Origin: JBBKWH01 sp037968855
GTDB taxonomy: Bacteria; Pseudomonadota; Gammaproteobacteria; Pseudomonadales; Moraxellaceae
Direction: 5' to 3'
NCBI GenBank assembly: GCA_037968855.1
Contig: JBBKWH010000018.1
Span: forward strand, 1 to 46,632
Length of the DNA stretch: 46,632 bases
The position numbers and the translations under genes were made by a program. Of this stretch, positions 7,725 through 16,185 are shown piece after piece (positions within the stretch are counted from its first letter, which is position 1; each line of letters starts with the position of its first letter). The notes under the pieces were generated by a model. That model saw only the letters and a program-made list of their open reading frames with translations, searched no databases and was not told where the DNA came from.

Positions 7725-8301
7725 CCTAATTACCCCTGAGCAAACACTGGCCTTGATTGAATCGCGCCAGTCGTTGGGATTGCTCAACGAGCCTGCACCG
7801 GATGATCAACAGTTAAGCCAAGCGGTACAAGCTGCGCTGGCTGCACCGGATCATCATCGTCTGCGGCCTTGGTCGTTTTTGGCGGTACGTGCCGAGGCGC
7901 GTCAGCAGATGGGTGAGGTACTGGCGCATGCACTGACTGAACAAGGTGAAAGCGATCAGGCCCAGATTGATCGTGTCCGGCAGCAGCCATTGCGTGCGCC
8001 GTTGATTGTGGTGTGTATCACGCGAATGCAAGATCATCCCAAAGTACCAACAGTTGAGCAAACCTTAAGCACCGGTGCGGCAGTGCAAAATTTATTGCTG
8101 ATGCTACACGCACAAGGCTTTGGCGCAATTTGGCGTACTGGTGCATTGTGTGATGCAGCGGTGGTGCGGCAGGCCTTTGGCTTGACCAATGGCGATCAAA
8201 TTGCTGGTTTTATCTATGTGGGGACTGCGGCAAAGCATCCGCAACCCAGAACGCGCTTGCCGGTGGCTGATTTTCTGGCAAACTGGCCCTCAACCTTTTA
8301 A
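7717..8301 (+). CDS. YdjA-type nitroreductase family protein
   Basis: This 194-residue FMN-dependent oxidoreductase matches the YdjA branch in order of motifs: APDHHRLRPWSF (FMN phosphate region), LRAPLIVVC, HPKVPTVEQTLSTGAAVQN, GFGAIWRTGAL and the end FIYVGTAA. The ATG at 7717 is chosen because GAGG stands 7 bases upstream and the E. coli protein starts at the same point; an ATG at 7696 is possible. The start overlaps the stop of the PHA-synthase-like gene by 8 bases, which suggests translational coupling. The physiological substrate of this branch is unknown. Confidence 0.88.
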   Translation: MLDLITPEQTLALIESRQSLGLLNEPAPDDQQLSQAVQAALAAPDHHRLRPWSFLAVRAEARQQMGEVLAHALTEQGESDQAQIDRVRQQPLRAPLIVVCITRMQDHPKVPTVEQTLSTGAAVQNLLLMLHAQGFGAIWRTGALCDAAVVRQAFGLTNGDQIAGFIYVGTAAKHPQPRTRLPVADFLANWPSTF

Positions 8302-8358
8302 AACACGAGTCAGTTGCTGGTTGATCACGGCAATCTCGTTACAGCGATATAGAATTTT

Positions 8359-9432
8359 ATGAGCGATACATCGATTATTCGTCATCCAGACGCCAAGCCA
8401 CTGCGGATTACTGTGCTTGGCGGTGGTAGCTTTGGTACCGCGATGGCCAACTTGGCGGCGCGTAATGGTTGCGACGCCAAGATGTGGATTCGCGATCCTG
8501 ATGCTGCGCTACAAATGCAGCAAACACGCCGCAATACGCGTTATTTGCCCGATTTTGAGCTAGAAGAGTCGCTGCAATTCACCTCGGATTTGGCCGATGC
8601 TGTGCGTGATCGGGATATTATTTTTATGGCAGTGCCGAGTCATTCGTTTCGGGCTGTGCTGAAAAAAGTCGCGCCATTGATCACCGGTCAAGCGGTGGTC
8701 TCGCTAACCAAAGGCATTGAAGCTGATAGCTTTGCCATGATGAGTGACATCATCCGTGATGAGTTACCCAACGTCGCCTATGGTGTGTTGTCTGGCCCTA
8801 ACTTGGCCAAAGAAATTATGGCTGGTATGCCAGCCGGTACGGTGATTGCCAGCGAAAGCGAAGCGTTGCGCAATGCGGTGCATCAAGCTTTAGCTAGTGC
8901 GTTGTTTCGGGTCTTTGCCAATACTGATGTGCATGGGGTGGAGTTGGGTGGTGCGCTCAAAAATATCTATGCCGTAGCGATGGGCATGGGTGCAGCCTAC
9001 GGCGTGGGCGAAAATACCCGCAGTATGTTGCTCACCCGCGCCTTAGCCGAAATGAGCCGATTTGCGGTACGATTGGGTGCGAACCCATTGACCTTTTTGG
9101 GCTTGTCTGGCGTGGGCGATTTGTTTGCTACATGCTCAAGTCCGCTCAGTCGTAACTATCAAATTGGCTTTGCATTAGGGCAGGGTAAAACCTTGGCAGA
9201 GGCGGTACAGGCATTAGGCCAAACGGCAGAAGGCATTAATACCATTCTGCAAGTGCGGGCGCAGGCGCAAGCCTTAGATGTATATATGCCGATTACCAAT
9301 GCCTTGTATGAAGTGATTCACGAAGGCAAGTCACCGCTTGGGATAGCCTTGTCTTTGATGCAAAATGGTCATCGCAGTGATGTGGAGTTTGTCTTGCCGC
9401 ATCAGTCTGAAGCTGCATCGACCATCGAATGA
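8359..9432 (+). CDS. gpsA: NAD(P)-dependent glycerol-3-phosphate dehydrogenase
   Basis: GpsA reduces dihydroxyacetone phosphate to sn-glycerol-3-phosphate, the backbone for phospholipid synthesis. The protein has 357 residues, with an N-terminal Rossmann motif GGGSFGTA at about 21-28, the segment LSGPNLAKEI, and the catalytic block ELGGALKNIYAVAMGMG with the conserved Lys. The C-terminal helical domain has the expected GLSGVGDLFATCSS. There is an N-terminal extension of about 14 residues before the core. The gene lies 57 bases after the nitroreductase gene and 16 bases before sixA, so it is probably in one operon with sixA. Confidence 0.97.
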   Translation: MSDTSIIRHPDAKPLRITVLGGGSFGTAMANLAARNGCDAKMWIRDPDAALQMQQTRRNTRYLPDFELEESLQFTSDLADAVRDRDIIFMAVPSHSFRAVLKKVAPLITGQAVVSLTKGIEADSFAMMSDIIRDELPNVAYGVLSGPNLAKEIMAGMPAGTVIASESEALRNAVHQALASALFRVFANTDVHGVELGGALKNIYAVAMGMGAAYGVGENTRSMLLTRALAEMSRFAVRLGANPLTFLGLSGVGDLFATCSSPLSRNYQIGFALGQGKTLAEAVQALGQTAEGINTILQVRAQAQALDVYMPITNALYEVIHEGKSPLGIALSLMQNGHRSDVEFVLPHQSEAASTIE

Positions 9433-9448
9433 ACAAGAGCATTTTTGC

Positions 9449-9913
9449 ATGCAGTTAATTTTGCTTCGGCATGGAGAGGCTGAGCCGTATCGTCAGCAGG
9501 ATGCCACACGACAACTGACCGAACGAGGCCAAGCCCAAGCGGACTGGATAGCGCGGCATCTATTGTCGCGTGTTCGGCCTACACGCTTGTGTGTGAGTCC
9601 GTTGATTCGGGCCAAGCAAACGCTTGAGCCACTGCGCTTGGCATTGCCAGACATCCCCTGTACGGTGTTGGATGTGCTCAAGCCAGATGATGATTCACGG
9701 GTTGCGATTGAACAGTTGTCCACGTATACCGATGAGTGTGTATTGGTGGTCTGCCATATGAATATTATTGCCGAGATGGCAGCCCTGATGGTCGATGATG
9801 ACCCAGAATCTTTTGAGTTGGCAGAAGCACGGTGCTTTGAGACGGCGTTGATTTTGCCAAGCCTTGCTACGGAGCGTTGGCGCTTGCTTCCTCCTCGACA
9901 AATGGACGTATAA
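9449..9913 (+). CDS. sixA: phosphohistidine phosphatase, SixA type
   Basis: This is a 154-residue histidine-phosphatase-superfamily protein. SixA removes phosphate from phosphohistidine in phosphotransfer proteins. The N-terminus MQLILLRHGEAEP carries the RHG motif with His8 as the phosphate acceptor. CVSPLIRAKQTLEPL supplies the second Arg, and CHMNIIAEM the second active-site His. The true start is the ATG at 9449; the frame is open further upstream but overlaps gpsA. The gene follows gpsA by 16 bases and precedes gspL by 4, so these genes are probably co-transcribed. Confidence 0.9.
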   Translation: MQLILLRHGEAEPYRQQDATRQLTERGQAQADWIARHLLSRVRPTRLCVSPLIRAKQTLEPLRLALPDIPCTVLDVLKPDDDSRVAIEQLSTYTDECVLVVCHMNIIAEMAALMVDDDPESFELAEARCFETALILPSLATERWRLLPPRQMDV

Positions 9914-9917
9914 CACG

Positions 9918-11045
9918 ATGCTGTATTTATGGATGCCAGAAGGACAAGCCCCATGGCGTTGGCGGACCACAGCCGAATGGCATAGTGCGGACAATTGGGA
10001 TGAGTTGCTGGCGGCCACTGTGCCTGAACAGCGGCGTGAAGTGACGGTGTTTTTTCCAACCAGTAGTGCGCAGATGATGCGCCAGCCGATGACCCGCAGC
10101 CAATTGCGCCAGCTTGGGCCAAGTGGCGTGCGTTATATGCTCGAAGAGTATGCGCTCGGCTCGGTTGAGCAACTTGATTTGCGTTATGAGATGAACAATG
10201 CCGAGCAAGTCACGTTGTTGGCGCTACCCGCCGATACAGTGTCCGCCTATGTGGGTGCGCTGGCGTTGGGTCCATGGCATCTGACGGCGTTATTGCCAGA
10301 CTTTTTGTTGCTGCCACATGTGGAAGGTCGAGCAACCTTGTTGCTTGATGGCCCAACTCGCTTGCTGCGGACTGACGAATGGATGGGCATGCCCGCCGAT
10401 GATCTGAGCATCGTGTTACCGCGCTTGCCAGAACTCACGGCGATCACGGTGTTAGGTGACATGTCGGATGATGATCAAGTCATGCTGGAGCAGTCTGGCT
10501 TAGACATTGAGCACCAGATTCTGCCGTTATTACCGCCAGAGCAATTGGCGCGACATCCATTTAACGTGTTGCCCAAAGCCAAAGAGACAGTGATTTCACC
10601 ATACTGGAAAGCCGTTGCAGCGGTGTTTGTGGTCACGTTGCTGGTGCAAATGGTTCACGATGGGCTGAGTGCTTGGCGCTATGGCAAGGTTGCTGTGGCC
10701 ACCCAAGCACAGGCTGAGCAACAGTTTAGAGAGTGGTTTCCAGAAGAGCAGCGCATTATTAATTTGCGTCGTCAGGTGGAGTCGCATTTGCAGGGTAGCG
10801 CCAATCTGGATATGACGGCGCTGTCATTGCTGGCGCGTGTGGGGCCAGTCATGCAGCAAGCCAAGCTAGTGGCGCGTTCGGTGCGTTATCGTGATGACTT
10901 GCTTGAGCTTGATGTGTTGGCTTCGCGCTTGGATCAGTTGGAGTCGTTGCGTAGCCAATTGAGTGAACAAGGCTTAACTGCCGAGCTTGGCTCGGTTAAC
11001 CCTGCAGGCACTGATGTGTCTGGCCTGATTCGGATCAAACCATAA
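9918..11045 (+). CDS. gspL: type II secretion system inner-membrane protein GspL
   Basis: GspL links the secretion ATPase GspE to the inner-membrane platform of the type II secretion system. The product is 375 residues with three regions: a cytoplasmic actin-like domain (about 1-225, including LTALLPDFLLLP and TLLLDGPTRLLRTDEW), one membrane helix (about 229-246), and a periplasmic ferredoxin-like domain with FREWFPEEQRIINLRRQVE, a typical GspL segment. The start is the ATG at 9918, four bases after sixA. It overlaps gspM by one base (TAATG). No other secretion genes are beside it, consistent with the scattered arrangement reported for Acinetobacter. Confidence 0.88.
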   Translation: MLYLWMPEGQAPWRWRTTAEWHSADNWDELLAATVPEQRREVTVFFPTSSAQMMRQPMTRSQLRQLGPSGVRYMLEEYALGSVEQLDLRYEMNNAEQVTLLALPADTVSAYVGALALGPWHLTALLPDFLLLPHVEGRATLLLDGPTRLLRTDEWMGMPADDLSIVLPRLPELTAITVLGDMSDDDQVMLEQSGLDIEHQILPLLPPEQLARHPFNVLPKAKETVISPYWKAVAAVFVVTLLVQMVHDGLSAWRYGKVAVATQAQAEQQFREWFPEEQRIINLRRQVESHLQGSANLDMTALSLLARVGPVMQQAKLVARSVRYRDDLLELDVLASRLDQLESLRSQLSEQGLTAELGSVNPAGTDVSGLIRIKP

Positions 11046-11521
11046 TGATGGTCTTACAACGTGTGTCTCAGCAGTTTGATCCTGTGCGCCAAATGCTGGA
11101 TCGCTTGCCACAGCGTGATCGACGGGCCTTAATTGCCTTAACATTGTTTTTGCTGCTGTTTTTGTTGGGTGGTGGCACGTGGCTTGCGCATCATAAAGAT
11201 CAGCAGGCGCGTCAAGATGCAGTCGAAGCCCGCGAGTTGTTGCTATGGATGCGTGGTCAAGCGCCCTATTTGCAGCAAGGGCCAGCCAGCACGCAGCCAT
11301 TATCGACGTTGGTGCAAGACGCTGCCGCGGCTCAAGGGTTGGTGATTAGCCAAAGTGGTGGTGATCGTGAGGTTCAGGTGTCGTTGACGCAATCGCAATT
11401 TGCAGTGATCGGCAGTTGGTTGTCACGCTTGGCGGCACAAGGAGTGCAGGTCAGCCAATTGGATATCAAGCAACAAAGTGATGAACAGCTACAGGTTCAA
11501 GTGAGTTTTACCCAGCCTTAA
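11045..11521 (+). CDS. gspM: type II secretion system protein GspM
   Basis: GspM is the small partner of GspL in the inner-membrane platform. The product is 158 residues with a short cytoplasmic stretch (DRLPQRDRRALI), one membrane helix at about 29-47, a heptad-like periplasmic segment and a C-terminal ferredoxin-like fold. LPQRDRRAL followed directly by a hydrophobic helix is the common GspM N-terminal pattern. The start codon overlaps the gspL stop by one base, so the pair is translationally coupled. No terminator is visible after it, but pyrD has its own promoter. Confidence 0.87.
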   Translation: MMVLQRVSQQFDPVRQMLDRLPQRDRRALIALTLFLLLFLLGGGTWLAHHKDQQARQDAVEARELLLWMRGQAPYLQQGPASTQPLSTLVQDAAAAQGLVISQSGGDREVQVSLTQSQFAVIGSWLSRLAAQGVQVSQLDIKQQSDEQLQVQVSFTQP

Positions 11522-11601
11522 TAGACAATGCCACTGGTAGGTCTGATGTGATGCGACTTGCGTTAATAACGTTCAGATTCACCACATCTTCCTGCGCAAA
11601 C

Positions 11602-11631
11602 GTAGCATCCGTAGCATCCAATCGTTATAAT
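11602..11631 (+). promoter_or_regulatory. candidate pyrD promoter
   Basis: A perfect TATAAT (11626-11631) lies 31 bases before the pyrD start. The -35 position holds only a weak TAGCAT. The spacer region contains a 9-base direct repeat, GTAGCATCC, at 11602-11610 and 11611-11619, so an activator or repressor may bind there. Confidence 0.5.
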
Positions 11632-11662
11632 CGCGCTTTGCCGTTCCGAGTCTGATCTGTCC

Positions 11663-12700
11663 ATGCTGTATGCGCTGACCCGTCCTGCACTGTTTGCCCT
11701 TGATCCGGAACGCGCCCATGGGGTGACGCTAAGTGCGATTGATGCAGCGGCCAAAACTGGTCTGTTGTCGCATTTATATCCAAAGCAGTCTTTGCCTGTC
11801 GACTGTATGGGCATGCACTTTGACAATCCTGTTGGTCTTGCGGCTGGCTTGGACAAAAACGGCGATCATATCGATGCGCTGGCTGCGCTTGGCTTTGGTT
11901 CTATCGAAATTGGCACCATTACGCCACGTCCACAAGGTGGTAATCCCAAGCCGCGTTTGTTTCGCTTGCCGCAAGCACAAGCCATTATTAACCGCATGGG
12001 CTTTAATAATGACGGCGTCGATCAGTTGGTCAAAAATGTGAGTCGCGCGCGTTATAACGGCATCTTAGGCATTAATATTGGCAAGAATTTTGATACGCCA
12101 GTCGAAAATGCCGCCGATGACTATTTGATTTGCCTCGAAAAAGTCTATGCACATGCGTCATATGTCACTGTCAATATTTCTTCTCCCAATACCCAAGGAC
12201 TTCGTAGCTTACAAAGCGGCGATGCCTTGAGTCATTTGCTTGAAACGCTCAAAAATCGCCAAAGCCAATTGGCTGACCAGCATGGTCATTACGTGCCAAT
12301 GGTGCTGAAAGTTGCACCAGATTTGGACGAAGAGGCGATTATCTTTATCAGTGAGCAGTTGGTGCAGTTTGAGATTGACGGCTTGATTGCCACCAATACC
12401 ACCTTGGCCCGTACAGGGGTTGAAGACTTGCCGCATGGCGATGAAGCTGGTGGCTTGTCTGGTGCACCAGTGTTTGAGTCCAGCACACGAGTGCTTGAGC
12501 AGTTTTCGATGGTATTACAAGGTCGCGTGCCGTTGATTGGCGTGGGTGGTATTGGCTCAGGTGAGCAAGCCGTCGCCAAGATGGCGGTTGGTGCCAGTTT
12601 AGTACAGATTTATAGTGGATTGATTTATCGCGGCCCTGACCTCATTAATGAATGCGTCAAGGCGTTGGCCACACACGCCACGTCAACTGTGTCGCCATGA
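11663..12700 (+). CDS. pyrD: quinone-dependent dihydroorotate dehydrogenase (class 2)
   Basis: PyrD oxidises dihydroorotate to orotate in pyrimidine synthesis and passes electrons to quinone at the inner membrane. The protein is 345 residues. The N-terminal helices (LTRPALFALDPERAHGVTL) form the class 2 membrane-associating part. The barrel shows GLAAGLDKNG, GFGSIEIGTITPRPQ, NRMGFNN, and VNISSPNTQGLR with the catalytic Ser at about 173-174. PLIGVGGIGSG and VQIYSGLIYRGP bind the FMN phosphate. It begins its own transcription unit with a good -10 box and is followed by cvpA and purF. Confidence 0.97.
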   Translation: MLYALTRPALFALDPERAHGVTLSAIDAAAKTGLLSHLYPKQSLPVDCMGMHFDNPVGLAAGLDKNGDHIDALAALGFGSIEIGTITPRPQGGNPKPRLFRLPQAQAIINRMGFNNDGVDQLVKNVSRARYNGILGINIGKNFDTPVENAADDYLICLEKVYAHASYVTVNISSPNTQGLRSLQSGDALSHLLETLKNRQSQLADQHGHYVPMVLKVAPDLDEEAIIFISEQLVQFEIDGLIATNTTLARTGVEDLPHGDEAGGLSGAPVFESSTRVLEQFSMVLQGRVPLIGVGGIGSGEQAVAKMAVGASLVQIYSGLIYRGPDLINECVKALATHATSTVSP

Positions 12701-12713
12701 GTCTGCGCCCAAT

Positions 12714-13229
12714 ATGTTAGGTGGCTTTGATCTATTGATGCTGGCTATTGTGCTGTTTCAGGTCTGGCGTGGCTATCAAAAAGGCTTGGTTCGCGCGTTG
12801 ATGGGCGTGGTGGGCTGGTTGGCTGCGCTATACATCGGTTCGCACTTTGCTGCGGTGGTTGCGCCTGCATTTGTTGGTGTCGTTGCCAGTCCTGCATTAC
12901 AAACTGCTTGTGCATTTGTGGTGCTGGTGATTGCCGTGCTGATGATGATGTGGGGCGCGGGTATGTTGATCCGTAGCGTCTTGCATGCGTTGGCATTAGG
13001 GCCTATTGAGCGTTTGGCGGGTGCGGCATTTGGGGCGATCAAAGGTGTGCTGATCGTATTGATCATGATGAGCCTATTGTCGCCATTTGCGGGCTCCGCG
13101 CAGTTTTGGCAGCGCTCGCAGGCTGTGCCAGTTTTGTTGCCTTTTGCACCGATTGCACTGGAATTATCTCGGCAATTTGCCGAGCAGACATGGCAGGGTC
13201 TACAGACTCGGCCGGACGTTTTATCCTGA
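12714..13229 (+). CDS. cvpA: CvpA family membrane protein
   Basis: CvpA is an inner-membrane protein named for colicin V production; its biochemical role is not settled. The product is 171 residues with four hydrophobic helices (about 4-20, 25-45, 60-85 and 100-125), and typical segments GYQKGLVRALMGVVGWLAALYIG and LAGAAFGAIKGVLIVL. The ATG at 12714 is chosen since the upstream part of the open frame overlaps pyrD and is not CvpA-like. The ribosome site is weak. It lies directly upstream of purF, its conserved neighbour in gammaproteobacteria. Confidence 0.9.
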   Translation: MLGGFDLLMLAIVLFQVWRGYQKGLVRALMGVVGWLAALYIGSHFAAVVAPAFVGVVASPALQTACAFVVLVIAVLMMMWGAGMLIRSVLHALALGPIERLAGAAFGAIKGVLIVLIMMSLLSPFAGSAQFWQRSQAVPVLLPFAPIALELSRQFAEQTWQGLQTRPDVLS

Positions 13230-13268
13230 TTTTTTTGCTGTATTCACCCAGCTTGGTGCGAGGTTCTT

Positions 13269-14807
13269 ATGTGTGGAATCGTAGGCATTGCCGGTCGATC
13301 TCCTGTCAACCAGATGCTGTATGACGCGTTGACCATGTTGCAACACCGCGGTCAAGATGCTGCCGGTATTGTGACCTGTGATGGCGGTCGTCTGTTTTTG
13401 CGTAAAGAGAACGGTATGGTACGGGATGTGTTTCACACCCGTCACATGATGCGTTTGGTCGGTCACTTCGGGATCGGTCATGTGCGTTATCCCACAGCGG
13501 GCAGTTCTAGCTCGGCTGAGGCGCAGCCTTTTTATGTCAACTCTCCGTATGGCATTACGCTTGCGCACAATGGCAATCTGACCAACGCTGAGGAAATCTC
13601 GGCCACGTTATTTAAGTCAGACTTGCGTCATATCAACACCGATTCGGACTCTGAAGTTTTGCTCAATGTGTTTGCTCACGAGCTACAAGCTTTGGGTAAA
13701 GAGATTCCGAGTGAAGATGATGTGTTTGAGGCGGTCCGCCGTGTGCATGAGCGTTGCCGTGGTGCCTATGGCGTGGTGGCAATGATCACTGGTCATGGCT
13801 TGCTTGGCTTCCGCGATCCAAATGGCATTCGTCCGCTGTTGTACGGTGAGCGCTTGGCCGAAGACGGTGGCACCGAGTATATGATCGCATCTGAGTCAGT
13901 TGCGTTGACCTCGTTAGGTTTTCGTGTGGTGCGTGATGTATTGCCGGGTGAGGCAATTTTTATCAACTCAAACAATGAGTTGTTTACTCGCCAATGTGCC
14001 AAAAACCCAAAGTATACGCCGTGTATTTTTGAGTTTGTCTATTTTGCACGGCCAGACTCGACCATGGATGGCATCTCTGTCTATAAGTCGCGTTTACGGA
14101 TGGGCGAAAAACTAGCACAAAAAATCGTGCGTGAGTGGGGCGAAGATCACCAGATTGATGTGGTGATTCCAATTCCTGATACTAGCCGAACGGCTGCATT
14201 GGAGCTGGCCAATCATTTGGGCGTCAAGTACCGCGAAGGCTTTATGAAGAACCGCTATATCGGCCGGACTTTTATTATGCCCGGTCAGCAACAGCGCAAA
14301 AAATCGGTTCGGCAAAAGCTCAATCCGGTCGGCCTTGAGTTTAAAGGCAAGAACGTATTGTTGGTGGATGACTCGATTGTACGAGGTACCACCTGCCATG
14401 AGATTATTCAGATGGCGCGTGAGTCTGGCGCACGTCAGGTGTTCTTTGCATCGGCCGCACCACCTGTCATGTTTCCCAATGTGTATGGCATTGATATGCC
14501 AGCCAAAAGCGAGTTAATCGCATCGGGCCACAGTGTAGAGCAAGTGCGAGAAATTATTGGTGCGGATCGACTGATTTTCCAAAATTTGGAAGATTTAATT
14601 GAGGCGGCCAAAGAAGGCAATCCAAATATCGAAAACTTTGATTGTGCGGTGTTTGATGGCAAATACGTGACCGGTGATATTGATGCTGAGTATTTGCAAC
14701 GTCTAGAAAACCATCGCAATGACAAAGCCAAGGGCCACAAAACTGGCGGCGTTGAGGTGATGAGCGATACTCCTGTCGATATGACCGGTGTTAGGTCTGA
14801 AGCTTAA
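13269..14807 (+). CDS. purF: amidophosphoribosyltransferase
   Basis: PurF makes phosphoribosylamine from PRPP and glutamine, the first committed step of purine synthesis. The protein has 512 residues. The start MCGIVGIAG exposes the catalytic Cys after Met removal (Ntn glutaminase). LQHRGQDAAGI and the FGIGHVRYPTAG region bind glutamine. The C-terminal phosphoribosyltransferase domain has the PRPP loop VLLVDDSIVRGTT. The C-terminal tail of about 25 residues is polar and variable. It follows cvpA by 39 bases and is closed by a strong terminator. Confidence 0.97.
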   Translation: MCGIVGIAGRSPVNQMLYDALTMLQHRGQDAAGIVTCDGGRLFLRKENGMVRDVFHTRHMMRLVGHFGIGHVRYPTAGSSSSAEAQPFYVNSPYGITLAHNGNLTNAEEISATLFKSDLRHINTDSDSEVLLNVFAHELQALGKEIPSEDDVFEAVRRVHERCRGAYGVVAMITGHGLLGFRDPNGIRPLLYGERLAEDGGTEYMIASESVALTSLGFRVVRDVLPGEAIFINSNNELFTRQCAKNPKYTPCIFEFVYFARPDSTMDGISVYKSRLRMGEKLAQKIVREWGEDHQIDVVIPIPDTSRTAALELANHLGVKYREGFMKNRYIGRTFIMPGQQQRKKSVRQKLNPVGLEFKGKNVLLVDDSIVRGTTCHEIIQMARESGARQVFFASAAPPVMFPNVYGIDMPAKSELIASGHSVEQVREIIGADRLIFQNLEDLIEAAKEGNPNIENFDCAVFDGKYVTGDIDAEYLQRLENHRNDKAKGHKTGGVEVMSDTPVDMTGVRSEA

Positions 14808-14823
14808 GGATTAGTCCTTGGTG

Positions 14824-14855
14824 AAAAAAACCGCTGATTGATCAGCGGTTTTTTT
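14824..14855. terminator. bidirectional intrinsic terminator between purF and a convergent gene
   Basis: A run of seven A, CCGCTGAT, TG, ATCAGCGG and a run of seven T form a nearly perfect palindrome. It ends purF on the plus strand and the hypothetical gene ending at 14897 on the minus strand. Confidence 0.95.
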
Positions 14856-14896
14856 ATGGTGATTTGGCGCATTGAGTGATGGCGTTGGTGAGGTGT

Positions 14897-15667
14897 TTAT
14901 TCTTCCCAGTCCTCTTCAGCGCCAAGCGTCTGCTCAATGGCCATAATTTGCTCAATGCTGAGCGGGCGGACTTCAAACAGCGGCTGTTTGAGTAACGCGT
15001 GAATGGCTTTGAGCGCATCAGCGTCGTAGTTTTTGATTAAGAGCTGTTGTTTTTTGTCGTTGTATTTGAGATTTTTTTGGCTGCCGATAGCGGCTTGTAG
15101 CAGTGTAGGGCTGGTGCTGATGTCACTTAGACTGCCTGTAATTTTTAGTGGTTCGTCTAATGAGTAAAGAACCTCTTCAAGGGTATTATCAAGCAGCATT
15201 TGCTCGGATGCAAAGTAAGTCAGGCTGGTGCTGCATTCGTCATATGCCATCAGATATTGCTGATCATGCGGCAGCCATAGTGCATAAAACGGCGCGTCTG
15301 CGGCCAAAGCGATGAGCTGGTAATGTTGCATACCAGCGCGTTGTACAAACTCAACGGTATCGCTTGGACTGAGTTGTTCTGGCAGGTGTATGTCGCTGAT
15401 GATTTGTCCATTTTGAACAATATGCTGGCCACAGCGCTCGAAGACAAACTGATCCATTTGCTGCAAAAACGCATCGTTAGCATCAAAAAAGCTGGCGATT
15501 TCGTGCAGTGGAAAATCGCGTGCTGAATGCGCTTCTAGGGCATGCCAAGCGGCTTTGGCTTCGCTTTCATTGTCATAGATGTGTTGAATCCGACTCCCCG
15601 CGATATAAAAGCATTCGTCGTTGTAGCCAAAAAAATTAGCTTTTAATACATAGCGTGTATGGCTCAT
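14897..15667 (-). CDS. conserved hypothetical protein of Acinetobacter type
   Basis: The product is 256 residues from the ATG at 15667, chosen because AGGA stands 9 bases upstream; the frame is open 84 bases further. There is no signal peptide or membrane helix, so it is cytoplasmic. The N-terminal part (RYVLKANFFGYNDECFY, then SRIQHIYDNESEAKAAW) resembles a short beta-hairpin domain seen in Acinetobacter hypothetical proteins. The rest is acidic, rich in Leu and Gln, and ends in EEDWEE. I do not recognise a function. It is monocistronic and shares the purF terminator. Confidence 0.75.
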   Translation of the reverse strand: MSHTRYVLKANFFGYNDECFYIAGSRIQHIYDNESEAKAAWHALEAHSARDFPLHEIASFFDANDAFLQQMDQFVFERCGQHIVQNGQIISDIHLPEQLSPSDTVEFVQRAGMQHYQLIALAADAPFYALWLPHDQQYLMAYDECSTSLTYFASEQMLLDNTLEEVLYSLDEPLKITGSLSDISTSPTLLQAAIGSQKNLKYNDKKQQLLIKNYDADALKAIHALLKQPLFEVRPLSIEQIMAIEQTLGAEEDWEE

Positions 15668-16185
15668 CTGCAGACATCCTAATTCAAGCAGTGTGGGATT
15701 AGTCTGAATTAAACAAGATGATATTGACGATTTAAAGTCATTTGTTGCCATGCTGTGTCATCCATTGACGCGGTATAAACGGTCTGACGTGAGATCGGTA
15801 GATCTGCTCAATGCGCTATTTTGGCGTCATATTAGTGCAAGTCCACACGGTGATGTGATCACAGCAGGCTGAGTCCACTCCAAAAAACAGGCAGGATGTG
15901 CACATGGATTTTTGGTGCATGATTGTTTTGTGCTGTGTTTTGGTCGTTGTGTTGATGATCCACTGCCGTATGAGATCTTGAGTCATCTGTAGCGTCCGTA
16001 CATCGGACAGTCTGCTGGCTGTTAGACAAATGGCGGTCATTGCCATGGAGGCTTGGGCGTAGAATGGATGTGTATTAATGGAGCGCTGACGTCAGCAGGT
16101 CTACCTTGTGTGGACCACGCAGACCAGACAGTTCAGGGTTATGGAGATGACCGACCGGCTAGGGATTTAGCAGAGGATAATAGAA
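15668..16185. other. 518-base intergenic region upstream of lemA
   Basis: This divergent control region contains no convincing gene. A 76-codon minus-strand frame at 15816-16046 lacks a ribosome site and recognisable protein character. The right half is unusually rich in short palindromes, described separately, and I could not identify a strong promoter for lemA. Confidence 0.5.
15994..16096. promoter_or_regulatory. cluster of three palindromes upstream of lemA
   Basis: Three inverted repeats lie within about 100 bases: GTCCG-5-CGGAC (15994-16008), ATGGC-7-GCCAT (16030-16046) and the uninterrupted GCTGACGTCAGC (16085-16096). Their position 90-190 bases before lemA suggests operator sites. 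The regulator is unknown. Confidence 0.4.

Noticed and set aside
9493..10122. Long minus-strand open frame (about 209 codons) opposite sixA and gspL
   Set aside because: Composition is unlike a normal protein, there is no ribosome site, and it is fully antisense to two well-supported genes.
15816..16046. Minus-strand 76-codon frame in the gap before lemA
   Set aside because: No ribosome site, Cys/Thr/Met-rich random character and no neighbour logic.
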